From Clostridiales bacterium (lineage in GTDB: Bacteria > Bacillota > Clostridia > Oscillospirales > Oscillospiraceae): 24,997 nucleotides of DNA. Below the pieces are notes generated by a model. That model ran no database searches. It saw only the letters and a program-made list of their open reading frames with translations, and was not told where the DNA came from. The stretch is taken from the NCBI GenBank assembly GCA_003533405.1, contig DQDL01000012.1, forward strand, positions 1 through 24,997, in the 5' to 3' direction. Shown here piece after piece: positions 1 to 8,127 of the stretch. Numbering within the stretch: position 1 is the stretch's first letter; every line of letters starts with the position of its first letter. Position numbers and translations under genes: made by a program.

Positions 1-25
1 TCACAAGACTTTTTTGACACGCTGC

Positions 26-61
26 AAAAAAGCTTCCGATTTTGAAATCGGAAGCTTTTTT
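26..61. terminator. Bidirectional intrinsic terminator
   Basis: A hairpin with an 11-bp potential stem (32-42 with 45-55; the apical pairs must open to form a real loop) is flanked by an A-run at 26-31 and a T-run at 56-61. It can therefore terminate transcription in both directions. It lies 3 bases beyond the stop codon of the minus-strand COG2426 gene and closes the recJ-rel-dtd operon. It probably also ends whatever plus-strand unit enters from the left. Confidence 0.9.
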
Positions 62-63
62 CG

Positions 64-513
64 TTATATGAGCGAGCCTGCGGAGATGACGCCGTAGGTG
101 ACTAATAAAACAATCAGGCCGGCGACGGCAACGCCCATGGCGATGGCCGGAAGTGCTCTTTTTAGGCGCATATCCAAAAGTGAGGCAACAAGTGCGCCCG
201 TCCATGCGCCCGTGCCCGGGAGCGGTATCGCAACGAGGATAAAAAGGCCCCAAAAGCTATACCTCTGCACCTTTTGCGCACCCTTTGAGCCCTTATTTTC
301 AAGCCATGCGGTGAGCTTAACGAGCACATTGTGCTTTTTGAGCCACTCGATAACCTTGCGGGTCAGCAGTATCAAAATGGGTATCGGCAGCATATTGCCG
401 ACAAAGCCGACGGCAAAAGCAAGCCACGGGTCGAGCCCCGATGCCACGCCCACGGGTATTGCGCCCCGTATCTCGAGAATCGGCAGCATTGCGGTGACTA
501 GTGTTTTAAGCAT
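64..513 (-). CDS. COG2426 / small multidrug export-type membrane protein
   Basis: This encodes a 149-residue integral membrane protein of the Sm_multidrug_ex (COG2426) family. The conserved N-terminal region with the EIRGAIPVG motif (about residues 14-22) is present. Several hydrophobic helices are visible at about 25-50, 85-110 and 120-149, with a basic loop (KKHNVLVK) between them. Length is usual for the family. The family name 'small multidrug export' rests on little experiment, so the transported substrate is unknown. The start at 513 is supported by GGAG about 6 bases upstream. It is the last gene of the recJ-rel-dtd-MBL operon, 16 bases after the MBL gene, and ends at a strong terminator. 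Confidence 0.85.
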   Translation of the reverse strand: MLKTLVTAMLPILEIRGAIPVGVASGLDPWLAFAVGFVGNMLPIPILILLTRKVIEWLKKHNVLVKLTAWLENKGSKGAQKVQRYSFWGLFILVAIPLPGTGAWTGALVASLLDMRLKRALPAIAMGVAVAGLIVLLVTYGVISAGSLI

Positions 514-529
514 AGTTTACTCCGTGGTT

Positions 530-1144
530 TTAAAATTTCGTCATCGCCTCACGGCAATAGTGGTTAAAGCGGCGCTCACGCTCTAAAGTGGAGCTGTCCA
601 TGTGGCCGGGATAGACCTCATAGTCGCCCGGGAGAGCGCACAGGCGCTTGAGTGACGCCATTTCCATGCGCATATTGCCTCCGGGCAGATCCGTTCTGCC
701 GCAGCTTCCTCTAAACAGCGTGTCGCCGGTGAACAGCGCATTGCCGCAGATAAGGCACACGCCGCCCGGGGTGTGACCCGGGGTCGCAAGTACCCTGAAC
801 TCAAGTCCCGCTGCGCTTACGACATCGCCATCGTCGTAATACTTGCCGCCCTCGGGCATTTTGAACTTCATGCCGCTCATGCCGGGCTCGTAGCCCTCGT
901 CACGGGGGTTAATGTACATTTCGCAGCCGGTCTGCTCCATTATCTCCCTGACTGCACCCACATGGTCATAATGTCCGTGGGTGAGCATGATGGCGCAGCA
1001 CTTAAGCTTGTTATCCTCGATGTAATTCAAAATGGTGTTGCTCTCGTCGCCCGGGTCGATGACAACGCACTCAAGGCGCTGCTCATTTACGACGACATAG
1101 CAGTTTGTTTCAAGCTGGCCTACCGGCAGAGTTTTTATATTCAT
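530..1144 (-). CDS. MBL-fold metallo-hydrolase, glyoxalase II-like
   Basis: This is a 204-residue cytoplasmic metallo-beta-lactamase fold hydrolase. The metal site is intact: THGHYDH at residues 55-61 gives two histidines plus Asp60/His61, with His124 in TPGHTPGG, Asp141 in FTGDTLF and His181 in YPGH. The compact form, without a long C-terminal substrate domain, matches the small glyoxalase II-like group (YqgX type in Bacillus). Hydroxyacylglutathione or another thioester is a family-based guess; many clostridia lack glutathione, so the substrate is open. The stop codon of dtd lies 2 bases upstream of the ATG, and AGGGAG in the dtd end is the likely ribosome site. It sits in the conserved Firmicute order rel-dtd-MBL. 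Confidence 0.88.
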   Translation of the reverse strand: MNIKTLPVGQLETNCYVVVNEQRLECVVIDPGDESNTILNYIEDNKLKCCAIMLTHGHYDHVGAVREIMEQTGCEMYINPRDEGYEPGMSGMKFKMPEGGKYYDDGDVVSAAGLEFRVLATPGHTPGGVCLICGNALFTGDTLFRGSCGRTDLPGGNMRMEMASLKRLCALPGDYEVYPGHMDSSTLERERRFNHYCREAMTKF

Positions 1145-1146
1145 GC

Positions 1147-1590
1147 TTAAAGCTCCCTTGTATCAAGAATTATAGTAACAGGTCCGTCGTTGACAGACTC
1201 GACCTTCATTTCCGCTCCGAACTCGCCCGTTCCGACCGTGAAACCACGCTCACGGCACAGGGCAATGACCTTTTCATACAGCGGTATCGCTTTCTCGGGT
1301 CTTGCCGCCTTGGAAAAGCCCGGGCGGCGTGACTTGCAGTCGGCAAAGAGCGTGAACTGGCTTATGATAAGCAGCTCCGCTCCCGCATCCGAGGGGTTCA
1401 CATTCATTTTTCCGGCCTCGTCCTCGAAAATTCTAAGGCCGCATATCTTATCGGCTATCTTCTCGGCCTGTGCCTCGGTATCGTCCTCATGGACGCCCAG
1501 CAGGATGAGAAAGCCTTTGCCGATGCTGTCCTTTACCTTTCCGCCTATCGAGACGGACGCACTGTCAACTCTCGTTAAAACAGCTCTCAT
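1147..1590 (-). CDS. dtd: D-aminoacyl-tRNA deacylase
   Basis: This 147-residue enzyme hydrolyses the ester bond of D-aminoacyl-tRNAs such as D-Tyr-tRNA (and also Gly-tRNA-Ala), recycling mischarged tRNA in the cytoplasm. The family starts with MRAVxxRVxxASV, as here. Both active-site motifs are visible: SQFTLFAD at about residues 77-84 and NDGPVT near residues 134-139, the latter preceded by the usual GAEMKVES segment. Length is typical. The ATG overlaps the rel stop codon in an ATGA arrangement, and GGAGGT lies 5 bases upstream, so translation is probably coupled to rel. The rel-dtd pairing is common across Firmicutes. Confidence 0.96.
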   Translation of the reverse strand: MRAVLTRVDSASVSIGGKVKDSIGKGFLILLGVHEDDTEAQAEKIADKICGLRIFEDEAGKMNVNPSDAGAELLIISQFTLFADCKSRRPGFSKAARPEKAIPLYEKVIALCRERGFTVGTGEFGAEMKVESVNDGPVTIILDTREL

Positions 1591-3836
1591 CGTTTACCTC
1601 CGTTTCTGTTGACCTCGACCACTCCGCTGATGCCCTGGATCCTGTTGATGACCGATTTTAGTTCATCCAGTCCCTTGGTCTCCAGCGTAATGACGACTAT
1701 GCTCTTGTCGCCCGTGTCTCGGGCGTTTATCGAGCGTACCTTTGTGTTGAGCGCGTTCATAATGGCGGCGATATCCATAACAAGACCGCCTCGCTCCCGT
1801 GACACCACGGTGAGCGTTGTCGTGTACGACTCGTGTATCTCATCCGCCCAGCTGACATTGAGCCAGCGCCCCTCATCCTCCGGACGCTCGGCACGCCGCC
1901 TTGCGTTTTCGCAGTCGGTGCGGTGGATAGACACGCCCTGTCCACGAGTTATATAGCCGATAATATCATCGCCCGGGACAGGCGTGCAGCATCGGGAGAA
2001 CTTGATAAGGCAGTTATCAAGACCCTCGACCAAAATGCCGTGCACGGGCTTACCCGCTTTCTTCGCCATCTGCTCACGCCGCTCGGCAGCCTCGGTGACC
2101 TTGTCGAGCACCGTGCGCTTGTCGACGGCATGCTGCTGGCGGGCGAGCTCGTCCTTTATGCGGTTGACCGCCCTTGTCGCCGCCATGCCGCCGTAGCCGA
2201 TAGCTGCGTACATCTCGTCGAGCGAGGTGTACGACACCTTTTTAAGAAGCTGCGGCAGGATATCCTCGCCTGTGATATCGTCCATGCGCAAGCCCTTGTT
2301 GCGAAGCTCTGCCTCAAACATTTCCTTGCCTCGGGCGATATTTTCCTCCCGGCGTTCCTTTTTGAACCACTGCTTTATCTTCGTTCGTGCAGAGCCGCTT
2401 TTTGCAATGTTCAGCCAGTCACGGCTCGGTCCGGGGGCATTTTTCGCCGTGCGCACCTCGACGATATCGCCGTTTTGCAGCACATGGTCAAATGTCACGA
2501 TGCGGCCGTTGACGGATGCGCCGACCATGCTGTTGCCGACGGCGGAGTGAATGGAATACGCAAAATCTATAGGCGTTGCACCTGCGGGCAGGTTTATGAC
2601 ATCGCCCTTGGGTGAGAACACGAACACCTCATCGGCAAACATATCTATCTTGAGATTGTGGAAAAAGTCCGTTGCGTCAGACTCCTGCTGGCTTTCCAAA
2701 AGTCTGCGCACCCAAGCGAATTTCTCCTCATCGCCGGTCTTGACGCCGCTGTCGCCTATCTTATACTTCCAGTGTGCGGCGATGCCGTATTCGGCGGTGC
2801 GGTGCATTTCCCAAGTCCTTATCTGCACCTCAAACGGAATGCCTTGCGAGCCTATAACGGTCGTGTGCACGCTCTGGTACATGTTGGGTTTCGGCGTTGA
2901 GATGTAGTCCTTGAATCTGCCCGGGACGGGCTTGAACATATCATGGATGATGCCGAGCACATTGTAGCAGTCAGGGATGGTGTCGACGATGACACGGAAG
3001 GCGCACAGGTCAAAAATGCCGTTTATATCGAGCTTTTGAGCGTACATTTTGCGGTAAATACTGTAGATGTGCTTAATGCGGCTGTAGACCGATGCGTGCA
3101 TCCCGTCCTCTTCGAGGCGGCGCTTTATCTTTCCCTCAACATCGTTCATAAAAGCTTCGAGGGTCGGCATGCGCTCTTGGAGTGTCTGCATTATCTCGTT
3201 GTAGCCCGTGGGGTCAAGGTACATTAGCGCCAAGTCCTCAAGCTCCCACTTTGCCCTCTGCATACCCAAGCGGTGCGCAATGGGGGCGTAGATCTCCATC
3301 GTCTCAAGCGACTTTATGCGCTGCTTTTCCTCGGTCTGATACGCCATGGTGCGCATATTGTGCAGGCGGTCGGCAATTTTGATAAGGATAACACGGATAT
3401 CCTTTGCCATCGCCATCAGCATCTTGCGCAGATTTTCCATCTGCTCGTCTTCCTTGCTGGTGTACTGCACACGGGTCAGCTTCGTGACACCCTCGACAAT
3501 GTTTGCAACAGGCTCGCCGAACTGGCGGGCAATGTCGTGGTGCGTGAGCTGCGTGTCCTCGATGACATCGTGCAGCAGTGCCGCAACGATGGAGTCCTCG
3601 TCAAGACCCATGTCCACAGATATATCCGCCGCCGCCACGCAATGCGTCACATACGGTGAGCCGTCCCTGCGCAGCTGGCCGGAGTGGGCAAGGCGAGCCA
3701 TGTCGTAGGCAGCACGGATCCTGCCCATGTCCATCTCGACACCGCAGTTTTTGATTTTCTCCTCTAATGCCGCAAACATCTTGTCCGGGTCGAGGGGCTG
3801 TCTGTTTAAACTTACGGAGCTTTTATCTGCGTCCAT
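1587..3836 (-). CDS. relA: Bifunctional (p)ppGpp synthetase/hydrolase (Rel/SpoT type)
   Basis: This 749-residue enzyme makes and degrades the stringent-response alarmone (p)ppGpp. Domains in order are: HD hydrolase (about 45-200) with His51, His65 and HDVIEDT at 89-95; synthetase (about 240-370) with RFKD at 307-310 and QIRTWEMHRTAEYG; TGS (about 399-462); zinc-finger/RIS region with CysCys at 616-617; and ACT (about 672-745). The intact HD site together with RFKD, rather than the EXDD form of synthetase-only RelA, points to a bifunctional Rel. Full length is normal. The start codon lies inside the end of recJ (14-bp overlap) with only a weak ribosome site, so coupled translation from recJ is likely. 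The stop overlaps dtd as ATGA. Confidence 0.97.
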   Translation of the reverse strand: MDADKSSVSLNRQPLDPDKMFAALEEKIKNCGVEMDMGRIRAAYDMARLAHSGQLRRDGSPYVTHCVAAADISVDMGLDEDSIVAALLHDVIEDTQLTHHDIARQFGEPVANIVEGVTKLTRVQYTSKEDEQMENLRKMLMAMAKDIRVILIKIADRLHNMRTMAYQTEEKQRIKSLETMEIYAPIAHRLGMQRAKWELEDLALMYLDPTGYNEIMQTLQERMPTLEAFMNDVEGKIKRRLEEDGMHASVYSRIKHIYSIYRKMYAQKLDINGIFDLCAFRVIVDTIPDCYNVLGIIHDMFKPVPGRFKDYISTPKPNMYQSVHTTVIGSQGIPFEVQIRTWEMHRTAEYGIAAHWKYKIGDSGVKTGDEEKFAWVRRLLESQQESDATDFFHNLKIDMFADEVFVFSPKGDVINLPAGATPIDFAYSIHSAVGNSMVGASVNGRIVTFDHVLQNGDIVEVRTAKNAPGPSRDWLNIAKSGSARTKIKQWFKKERREENIARGKEMFEAELRNKGLRMDDITGEDILPQLLKKVSYTSLDEMYAAIGYGGMAATRAVNRIKDELARQQHAVDKRTVLDKVTEAAERREQMAKKAGKPVHGILVEGLDNCLIKFSRCCTPVPGDDIIGYITRGQGVSIHRTDCENARRRAERPEDEGRWLNVSWADEIHESYTTTLTVVSRERGGLVMDIAAIMNALNTKVRSINARDTGDKSIVVITLETKGLDELKSVINRIQGISGVVEVNRNGGKR

Positions 3837-5856
3837 AATTAAATCTCGCTTTCAAGCTTTTGATTATTGTCGAATCTTCCAAATTCACCTTTGCGCAGCC
3901 GGAGACTATCCTTGCGCCGAACACGCTGTCCGGCCGCAGCTTGTGCAAAAGCCCCAGCTCGCACAGCGCAAGCACGCATATGCAAAACCGCTCCGGCTCA
4001 AGATTTCTCGGGCACTGGCGCAGAAGCCCGTCAAGGTCTGCTGCGACCGAGCCGCCGGCGGACTTCAGGCTGCGCCATACACGCACGAATGCTTCACGGT
4101 CGGGGATAAACGCCACAGCCTCGCTCTCGGGAAGCTTTTTGCCCGCTTCGAGCATCCTGCGGCACAGCGGTCTCGGATCGTGCCTGCGCACCGCCGTGAC
4201 CTGAAGCTGCACGGAGCTTCTGAAGCGAAACTCGTTTATCTGCGGCGTGAACGCAAGATCAATGCGCTCGCCGACATTCACGCCAAGCTCGCTTTCCGTG
4301 TGCGAGAAGAACACACACTCAAAGCCCACACCGCCGAAGCTCACGCTCAGCCGCAGGTGCTTGCCGCCGCCGATTGGCGTTACACGGTCGAGCTTTGCGC
4401 TTTGCATGCACATGAGCGGCTTGGGATTGCCGCTGCCGTAGGGCTCGAGCTGCTCAAGCGAGCGCACGCCGTCCATGTCGAGCGTTGAGGGGTCTGTTAT
4501 CTCGATATCGCAATTGAGCGTCGGCAGCTCCTCGGGCTTATTTGCACGGTAGTAGCTGTCAAGCGCCTCGCAGAATTTTTCGAGATTTTCACGGCGAATA
4601 TTCAAGCCCGCCGCCAGTGCATGGCCGCCGAAGCCCTCGAGGTGCTCGGAGCAGGCCGACAGTGCGTCAAACAGGTTAAAGCCTGCATAGCTGCGGCATG
4701 AGCCCTTGCCCTTGTCGCCATCAAGGCAGATCATGACCGTCGGCAGTGAATACTGCTCGGCAAGCTTGGATGCCGCAATGCCGATAACGCCCTGATGCCA
4801 CTTCTCGCTGGCAAGGACTATCGGTGTTTCGGGCACAGTGCCGGACATCATTTTTGACGCATCGTCCCAGATATCCGTCTCAAGTGCCTGACGGCGGCGG
4901 TTTAGGTCGCACAGTTCGTTAGCCAGTCGGGCAGCCTCGGCCTTATCATCGGTCATGAGAAGCCTGCCCGCAACGGACACGCAGCCGAGCCTGCCTGCGG
5001 CATTTAGCCTCGGAGCAAGCGAAAAGCCGATGGTCGAGGACGATATCCTGCGATCCTCTGCGCCCGACTCGTGCAGCAGCGCCGCAATGCCCGGGCGCTT
5101 GGAGTTGTCTAACATTGCAAGTCCGGTGCGCACGATGTAGCGGTTTTCGCCCGTGAGCGGCACGACATCGGCAACCGTTCCTATCGCCGCAAGGTCGGCA
5201 TACTCCTTGATGACCGTATCGCTCCTGCCCTCGACGGCGCACACAAGCTTGAGCGCAACGCCCACGCCGGCAAGGTCCTTGTTCGGGTAGCGGCACTGCT
5301 CCTGCTTGGGGTCGATGACCGCAACGGCCTCGGGGATAGTCTGCTCACGGCACTCGTGGTGGTCGGTGATGATGAGGTCAACACCTATCTCCTTGGCAAA
5401 CCTCGCCTCGTCGGCAGCGGTAATGCCGCAGTCGACACTGATGATGAGGCTGACCCCCTTGTCCCTGAGCGACTGTATTGCCGCAGTGTTCAGACCGTAG
5501 CCCTCCTCGATGCGGTCGGGGATGTACGGGTGGCAGTCAACGCCGCGGCTGCGCAGCCAGTCGGTCAGAAGGCAGGTCGAGGTTATGCCGTCGACATCGT
5601 AGTCGCCGTAGACTGCGACCGTCTCCTTTTCATCTAACGCTGTCCTTATCCGCTCAACGGCCTTGTCCATGTCCTTCATAAGCATGGGGTCGCAGAGAGT
5701 CTCCACCCCTCCGTGCAGAAATTTCTCCGCCTCGGCAGCAGTGTGTATCCCTCGCACATCGAGCATCGCCGCCAGCAGTGGGGTGTAGCCCGCCCTGCGC
5801 AGCTCACTGTTCGAGGTACATCCTATGTTCGTAATCTTCCATTTACTGTAATTCAT
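3823..5856 (-). CDS. recJ: Single-stranded-DNA-specific exonuclease RecJ
   Basis: This encodes a 677-residue 5'-3' single-strand DNA exonuclease of the DHH superfamily, acting in recombination and repair. Motifs are intact: YGDYDVDG at 83-90, VDCG at 141-144, TDHH at 164-167, GTVADVVPL at 226-234, APRLNAAGR at 281-289 and the DHHA1-type GFGGHALAAG at 408-417. A longer in-frame start exists 22 codons upstream at 5922. The start at 5856 (MNYSKWKI) is preferred because the extra residues are AT-rich and unlike the family N-terminus; the ribosome site here is weak. It is the first gene of the rel-dtd operon. apt, which often sits between recJ and rel in Firmicutes, is absent. Confidence 0.95.
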   Translation of the reverse strand: MNYSKWKITNIGCTSNSELRRAGYTPLLAAMLDVRGIHTAAEAEKFLHGGVETLCDPMLMKDMDKAVERIRTALDEKETVAVYGDYDVDGITSTCLLTDWLRSRGVDCHPYIPDRIEEGYGLNTAAIQSLRDKGVSLIISVDCGITAADEARFAKEIGVDLIITDHHECREQTIPEAVAVIDPKQEQCRYPNKDLAGVGVALKLVCAVEGRSDTVIKEYADLAAIGTVADVVPLTGENRYIVRTGLAMLDNSKRPGIAALLHESGAEDRRISSSTIGFSLAPRLNAAGRLGCVSVAGRLLMTDDKAEAARLANELCDLNRRRQALETDIWDDASKMMSGTVPETPIVLASEKWHQGVIGIAASKLAEQYSLPTVMICLDGDKGKGSCRSYAGFNLFDALSACSEHLEGFGGHALAAGLNIRRENLEKFCEALDSYYRANKPEELPTLNCDIEITDPSTLDMDGVRSLEQLEPYGSGNPKPLMCMQSAKLDRVTPIGGGKHLRLSVSFGGVGFECVFFSHTESELGVNVGERIDLAFTPQINEFRFRSSVQLQVTAVRRHDPRPLCRRMLEAGKKLPESEAVAFIPDREAFVRVWRSLKSAGGSVAADLDGLLRQCPRNLEPERFCICVLALCELGLLHKLRPDSVFGARIVSGCAKVNLEDSTIIKSLKARFNYGRR

Positions 5857-5930
5857 ATCCCAACACTTTTCAATATAAATATTATAATAGTATATGATAT
5901 CAAAAAACATACTGATGCGCAAGGGCTATA

Positions 5931-5959
5931 TTGACAGAATGGCAATGCAATGTTAAAAT
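5931..5959 (+). promoter_or_regulatory. Promoter of tRNA-Leu
   Basis: A perfect -35 (TTGACA, 5931-5936) and a near-consensus -10 (TAAAAT, 5954-5959) are separated by exactly 17 bases. Transcription would start near 5966, about 18 bases before the tRNA. Confidence 0.8.
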
Positions 5960-5983
5960 ATTGGTCTGTAAAAGCGAATATCA

Positions 5984-6069
5984 GCCGGTGTGGTGGAATG
6001 GTAGACACGGCGGACTTAAAATCCTCTGATGCTTGCGTCGTGCCGGTTCGAGTCCGGCCACCGGCACCA
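5984..6069 (+). tRNA. tRNA-Leu (anticodon UAA)
   Basis: An 86-base class II tRNA. The acceptor GCCGGTG (5984-5990) pairs fully with CACCGGC (6059-6065), followed by a discriminator A and an encoded CCA (6067-6069). The T arm is GCCGG/TTCGAGT/CCGGC (6042-6058). The anticodon TAA lies at 6017-6019 in the loop CTTAAAA. A long variable arm (about 6028-6040) fits leucine identity. The anticodon stem has a C-U mismatch at its second pair (6011/6025); the other four pairs are Watson-Crick. It has its own promoter and terminator. Confidence 0.96.
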
Positions 6070-6072
6070 TAT

Positions 6073-6115
6073 CGAGCCGTCTCCCCGTGGGGAGATGGCT
6101 CGTTTGATATTTTTT
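6073..6115 (+). terminator. Intrinsic terminator of tRNA-Leu
   Basis: A 14-bp stem (6073-6086 with 6089-6102, one G-T pair) starts three bases after the CCA end and is followed by a T-rich tract ending in six Ts (6110-6115). Confidence 0.9.
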
Positions 6116-6122
6116 CCGACGC

Positions 6123-6138
6123 AGTCCGGCCACCGGCA
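6123..6138 (+). repeat. 16-bp copy of the tRNA-Leu 3' end
   Basis: AGTCCGGCCACCGGCA here is identical to 6051-6066, the T-loop end, T-stem 3' half, acceptor 3' half and discriminator of the neighbouring tRNA. The upstream tRNA parts are not recognisable, so this is not a functional tRNA. It may be the trace of a decayed tandem tRNA copy or an attachment-site scar of a lost element. Confidence 0.7.
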
Positions 6139-6239
6139 TCAGCTACTTGCTCGACCGAGAGGCATATCTCGCCGCGCTCAACGGGTTTTTGAAGACCGTT
6201 CTTTGAATTTGTTATCGGCATTGCCCTAAAAAGCAAGCC

Positions 6240-6267
6240 AAATGCCGCTGATCTCTCAGCGGCATTT
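6240..6267 (+). terminator. Hairpin, probable terminator
   Basis: A perfect 12-bp stem (6240-6251 with 6256-6267) with a TCTC loop is followed on the plus strand by TTCATTT, a moderate T-tract. It separates the tRNA region from the convergent transporter gene. It may act as a backup terminator for the tRNA unit. Confidence 0.6.
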
Positions 6268-6281
6268 TCATTTCCATATGC

Positions 6282-6312
6282 AAAAAACCAGCGGGGTGAA
6301 CCGCTGGTTTTT
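6282..6312. terminator. Bidirectional intrinsic terminator
   Basis: An 8-bp GC-rich stem (6287-6294 with 6301-6308) is flanked by an A-run (6282-6287) and a T-run, so it can work in both directions. It lies 15 bases beyond the stop of the minus-strand transporter. Confidence 0.85.
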
Positions 6313-6327
6313 AGTGTTTAGTTTAAA

Positions 6328-7770
6328 TTAACCGAAGAAGTCGGTGATCTGGCCGTAGAGAACGAACAGCATGCCGATCGGGGTGATAAACTTGTAGCAG
6401 ATGTTGAAGAAGGCCTTGCCCCAGAACTTATGTCCGGATGCTTCACATTCTTCGACAACGAAGTCCATCTTCCAGATCCAGCCTATCGCAAACGCCATAA
6501 TCATTGAACCGACAGGCATCAGGATGCCTTCAGATAAAACATCATAGAAGTCAAGCCAGCAGTCGTTCCACATCCTAACCGAGTCGCCGGTCATACCGAA
6601 CAGCTCTGCGGGAGTGGGAAGTACTGCGCCGCCTGCCTGACCTGCGCCGATACCGTCAAGTGCAACGGGCAGAGCGAAGATGAGGATGAGGACGGAGAAC
6701 ATGATAGCAGCCTTCTTGCGGTTGGGAGCCTTGCCCTTCTCGACATTTGCGTCGATCTTTGCAGAGGAGATAGCCTCGAGCAGAGACATGGAGGAAGAAA
6801 TTGCTGCGATGAAAACGAGGAAGTAGAACAGGAAGCCCATCAGGTTGCCGATGAAGCCGCCCATGTTGTAGAATACGACCTGCATGGACTTGAACAGCAG
6901 GCTGGGGCCGCTGCCGGTCTCGCCGCCGAGGAATGCGTAGCAAGCGGGCATAACGATCATACCGGCCATGATTGCTGCGAGGGTATCCATGACAACGATG
7001 ATAACAGCGTTTCTCTGGATCTTTTCGCTCTTCTTCATGTAAGAGCCGTAGGTGATCATAGCGCCCATACCAAGCGACAGTGAGAAGAACATCTGACCAG
7101 CCGCAGTCTTCAGAACCTTAATGAAGTCTTTCTCCAGAGGCTCGAAGTTGACGCCGAACATGAACTGGTAGCCGCCGACAGCACCGGGCTGAACAGCAAC
7201 ATAAACGATAACGATGATGAGGATGACGAACAGGCAGGGCATACCGACATTGCAGAACTTCTCAATGCCGCCGCCGACGCCGCCGCAGACGATAAGGGTG
7301 TTGATAGCGATGAAGATGAGCGTCCAGATGACCATTGACGCACCGTTGGTGGCGAAAGCTCCGAAGAAGGTTGAAATGTCGGTGACACCCCAAGTGTCAA
7401 CGCCGAACATTGCCAGCAGGTAGCCGCATGCATAACGCATGACCATGCCGCCGAGAACCATGTAGAACAAGAGAATGAGGAACGGTGCTGCGATAGCCAT
7501 GTAGCCCAGGAAGGTGAACTTCTTGCTCAGCTTGCGGTAAGCTGCGATGGGGCTCAGGCCGGTCTTACGACCGATGACATGCTCGCCGACCATAACTGCA
7601 AGACCGACGAAAGCTGCGAGGACGAGGTAAACGACGAGGAATGCGAAGCCGCCGTTCTGACCCATTTTGTACGGGAAGCCCCAAATGTTGCCCAGACCGA
7701 CCGCAGAACCGACAGCGGCCATGATAAAAGCAAAGCTGGAGCCAAATCCGTCACGATTTGTGTTTTCCAT
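6328..7770 (-). CDS. Neurotransmitter:sodium symporter (SNF) family transporter
   Basis: This 480-residue multi-span membrane protein resembles the sodium-dependent LeuT/TnaT/MhsT family, which import amino acids or related compounds with Na+. The TM1 signature is clear (VGSAVGLGNIWGFPY, residues 20-34), and about 11-12 hydrophobic helices follow. In LeuT and most relatives the TM1 motif reads GNxxRFP with an extracellular-gate arginine; here the residue is glycine (Gly31). The substrate cannot be read from sequence. The start at 7770 has AAGGAGAG upstream. It is a single-gene unit with its own promoter and terminator, divergent from an amidohydrolase. A functional link to the amidohydrolase is possible but unproven. 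Confidence 0.9.
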   Translation of the reverse strand: MENTNRDGFGSSFAFIMAAVGSAVGLGNIWGFPYKMGQNGGFAFLVVYLVLAAFVGLAVMVGEHVIGRKTGLSPIAAYRKLSKKFTFLGYMAIAAPFLILLFYMVLGGMVMRYACGYLLAMFGVDTWGVTDISTFFGAFATNGASMVIWTLIFIAINTLIVCGGVGGGIEKFCNVGMPCLFVILIIVIVYVAVQPGAVGGYQFMFGVNFEPLEKDFIKVLKTAAGQMFFSLSLGMGAMITYGSYMKKSEKIQRNAVIIVVMDTLAAIMAGMIVMPACYAFLGGETGSGPSLLFKSMQVVFYNMGGFIGNLMGFLFYFLVFIAAISSSMSLLEAISSAKIDANVEKGKAPNRKKAAIMFSVLILIFALPVALDGIGAGQAGGAVLPTPAELFGMTGDSVRMWNDCWLDFYDVLSEGILMPVGSMIMAFAIGWIWKMDFVVEECEASGHKFWGKAFFNICYKFITPIGMLFVLYGQITDFFG

Positions 7771-7829
7771 ATACTTTCTCTCCTTTTATGATTTGCGTTT
7801 TATGCTGAGGCGTGAGCCTTAGTGTTTTC

Positions 7830-7858
7830 ATTGTAATTGTTAAAAAGTTGATTACAAT
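7830..7858 (-). promoter_or_regulatory. Transporter promoter within an inverted repeat
   Basis: Read on the minus strand, TTGTAA (7857-7852) and TACAAT (7835-7830) are spaced by 16 bases. They coincide with perfect 8-bp inverted arms, ATTGTAAT (7830-7837) and ATTACAAT (7851-7858). A dimeric repressor bound to these arms would cover both promoter boxes. The regulator is unknown. Confidence 0.5.
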
Positions 7859-8074
7859 ACCTTATGCGTGAAATTAACTTCATCTTAACACCGAGAGCTA
7901 TTGTCTTTACAGAAACTTATACGATTTCTATATATTTTGGAAATAATCTGTTCACAAAGCCGTGCAAAATCCGCCGTTTCATGCCTGTACGGGTCGATTT
8001 TCATTAACAGCTTGGCTACATTTGCGTTAATTGGCTTAACGGTTTGTTATTTTCTTGTCAGAGTGCGTTTTCGC

Positions 8075-8103
8075 TTGCGATAAGCACCTTTACACATTAT
8101 AAT
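8075..8103 (+). promoter_or_regulatory. Promoter of the amidohydrolase gene
   Basis: TTGCGA (8075-8080) and a perfect TATAAT (8098-8103) are separated by 17 bases. The predicted start near 8110 leaves a very short leader carrying the AAAGGGGG ribosome site (8113-8120). Confidence 0.75.
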
Positions 8104-8127
8104 AGCGTCATTAAAGGGGGTTTTAGT

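Larger units (their letters stand above)
7771..8127. other. Divergent intergenic region
   Basis: This 357-bp gap without a convincing gene holds the two outward promoters described separately. It also contains a short hairpin in the transporter leader (CTGAGGC/GCCTTAG around 7805-7822) and an imperfectly understood inverted repeat GTTAA-N5-TTAAC at about 8026-8040. Short reading frames here lack ribosome sites and family likeness. Confidence 0.6.

Noticed and set aside
98..586. Long plus-strand open frame opposite the COG2426 gene
   Set aside because: It is antisense to a well-supported family gene, has no ribosome site and resembles no family.
5950..6236. Protein-coding frames across the tRNA-Leu region on both strands
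   Set aside because: They run through the tRNA and its terminator and have no independent coding evidence.
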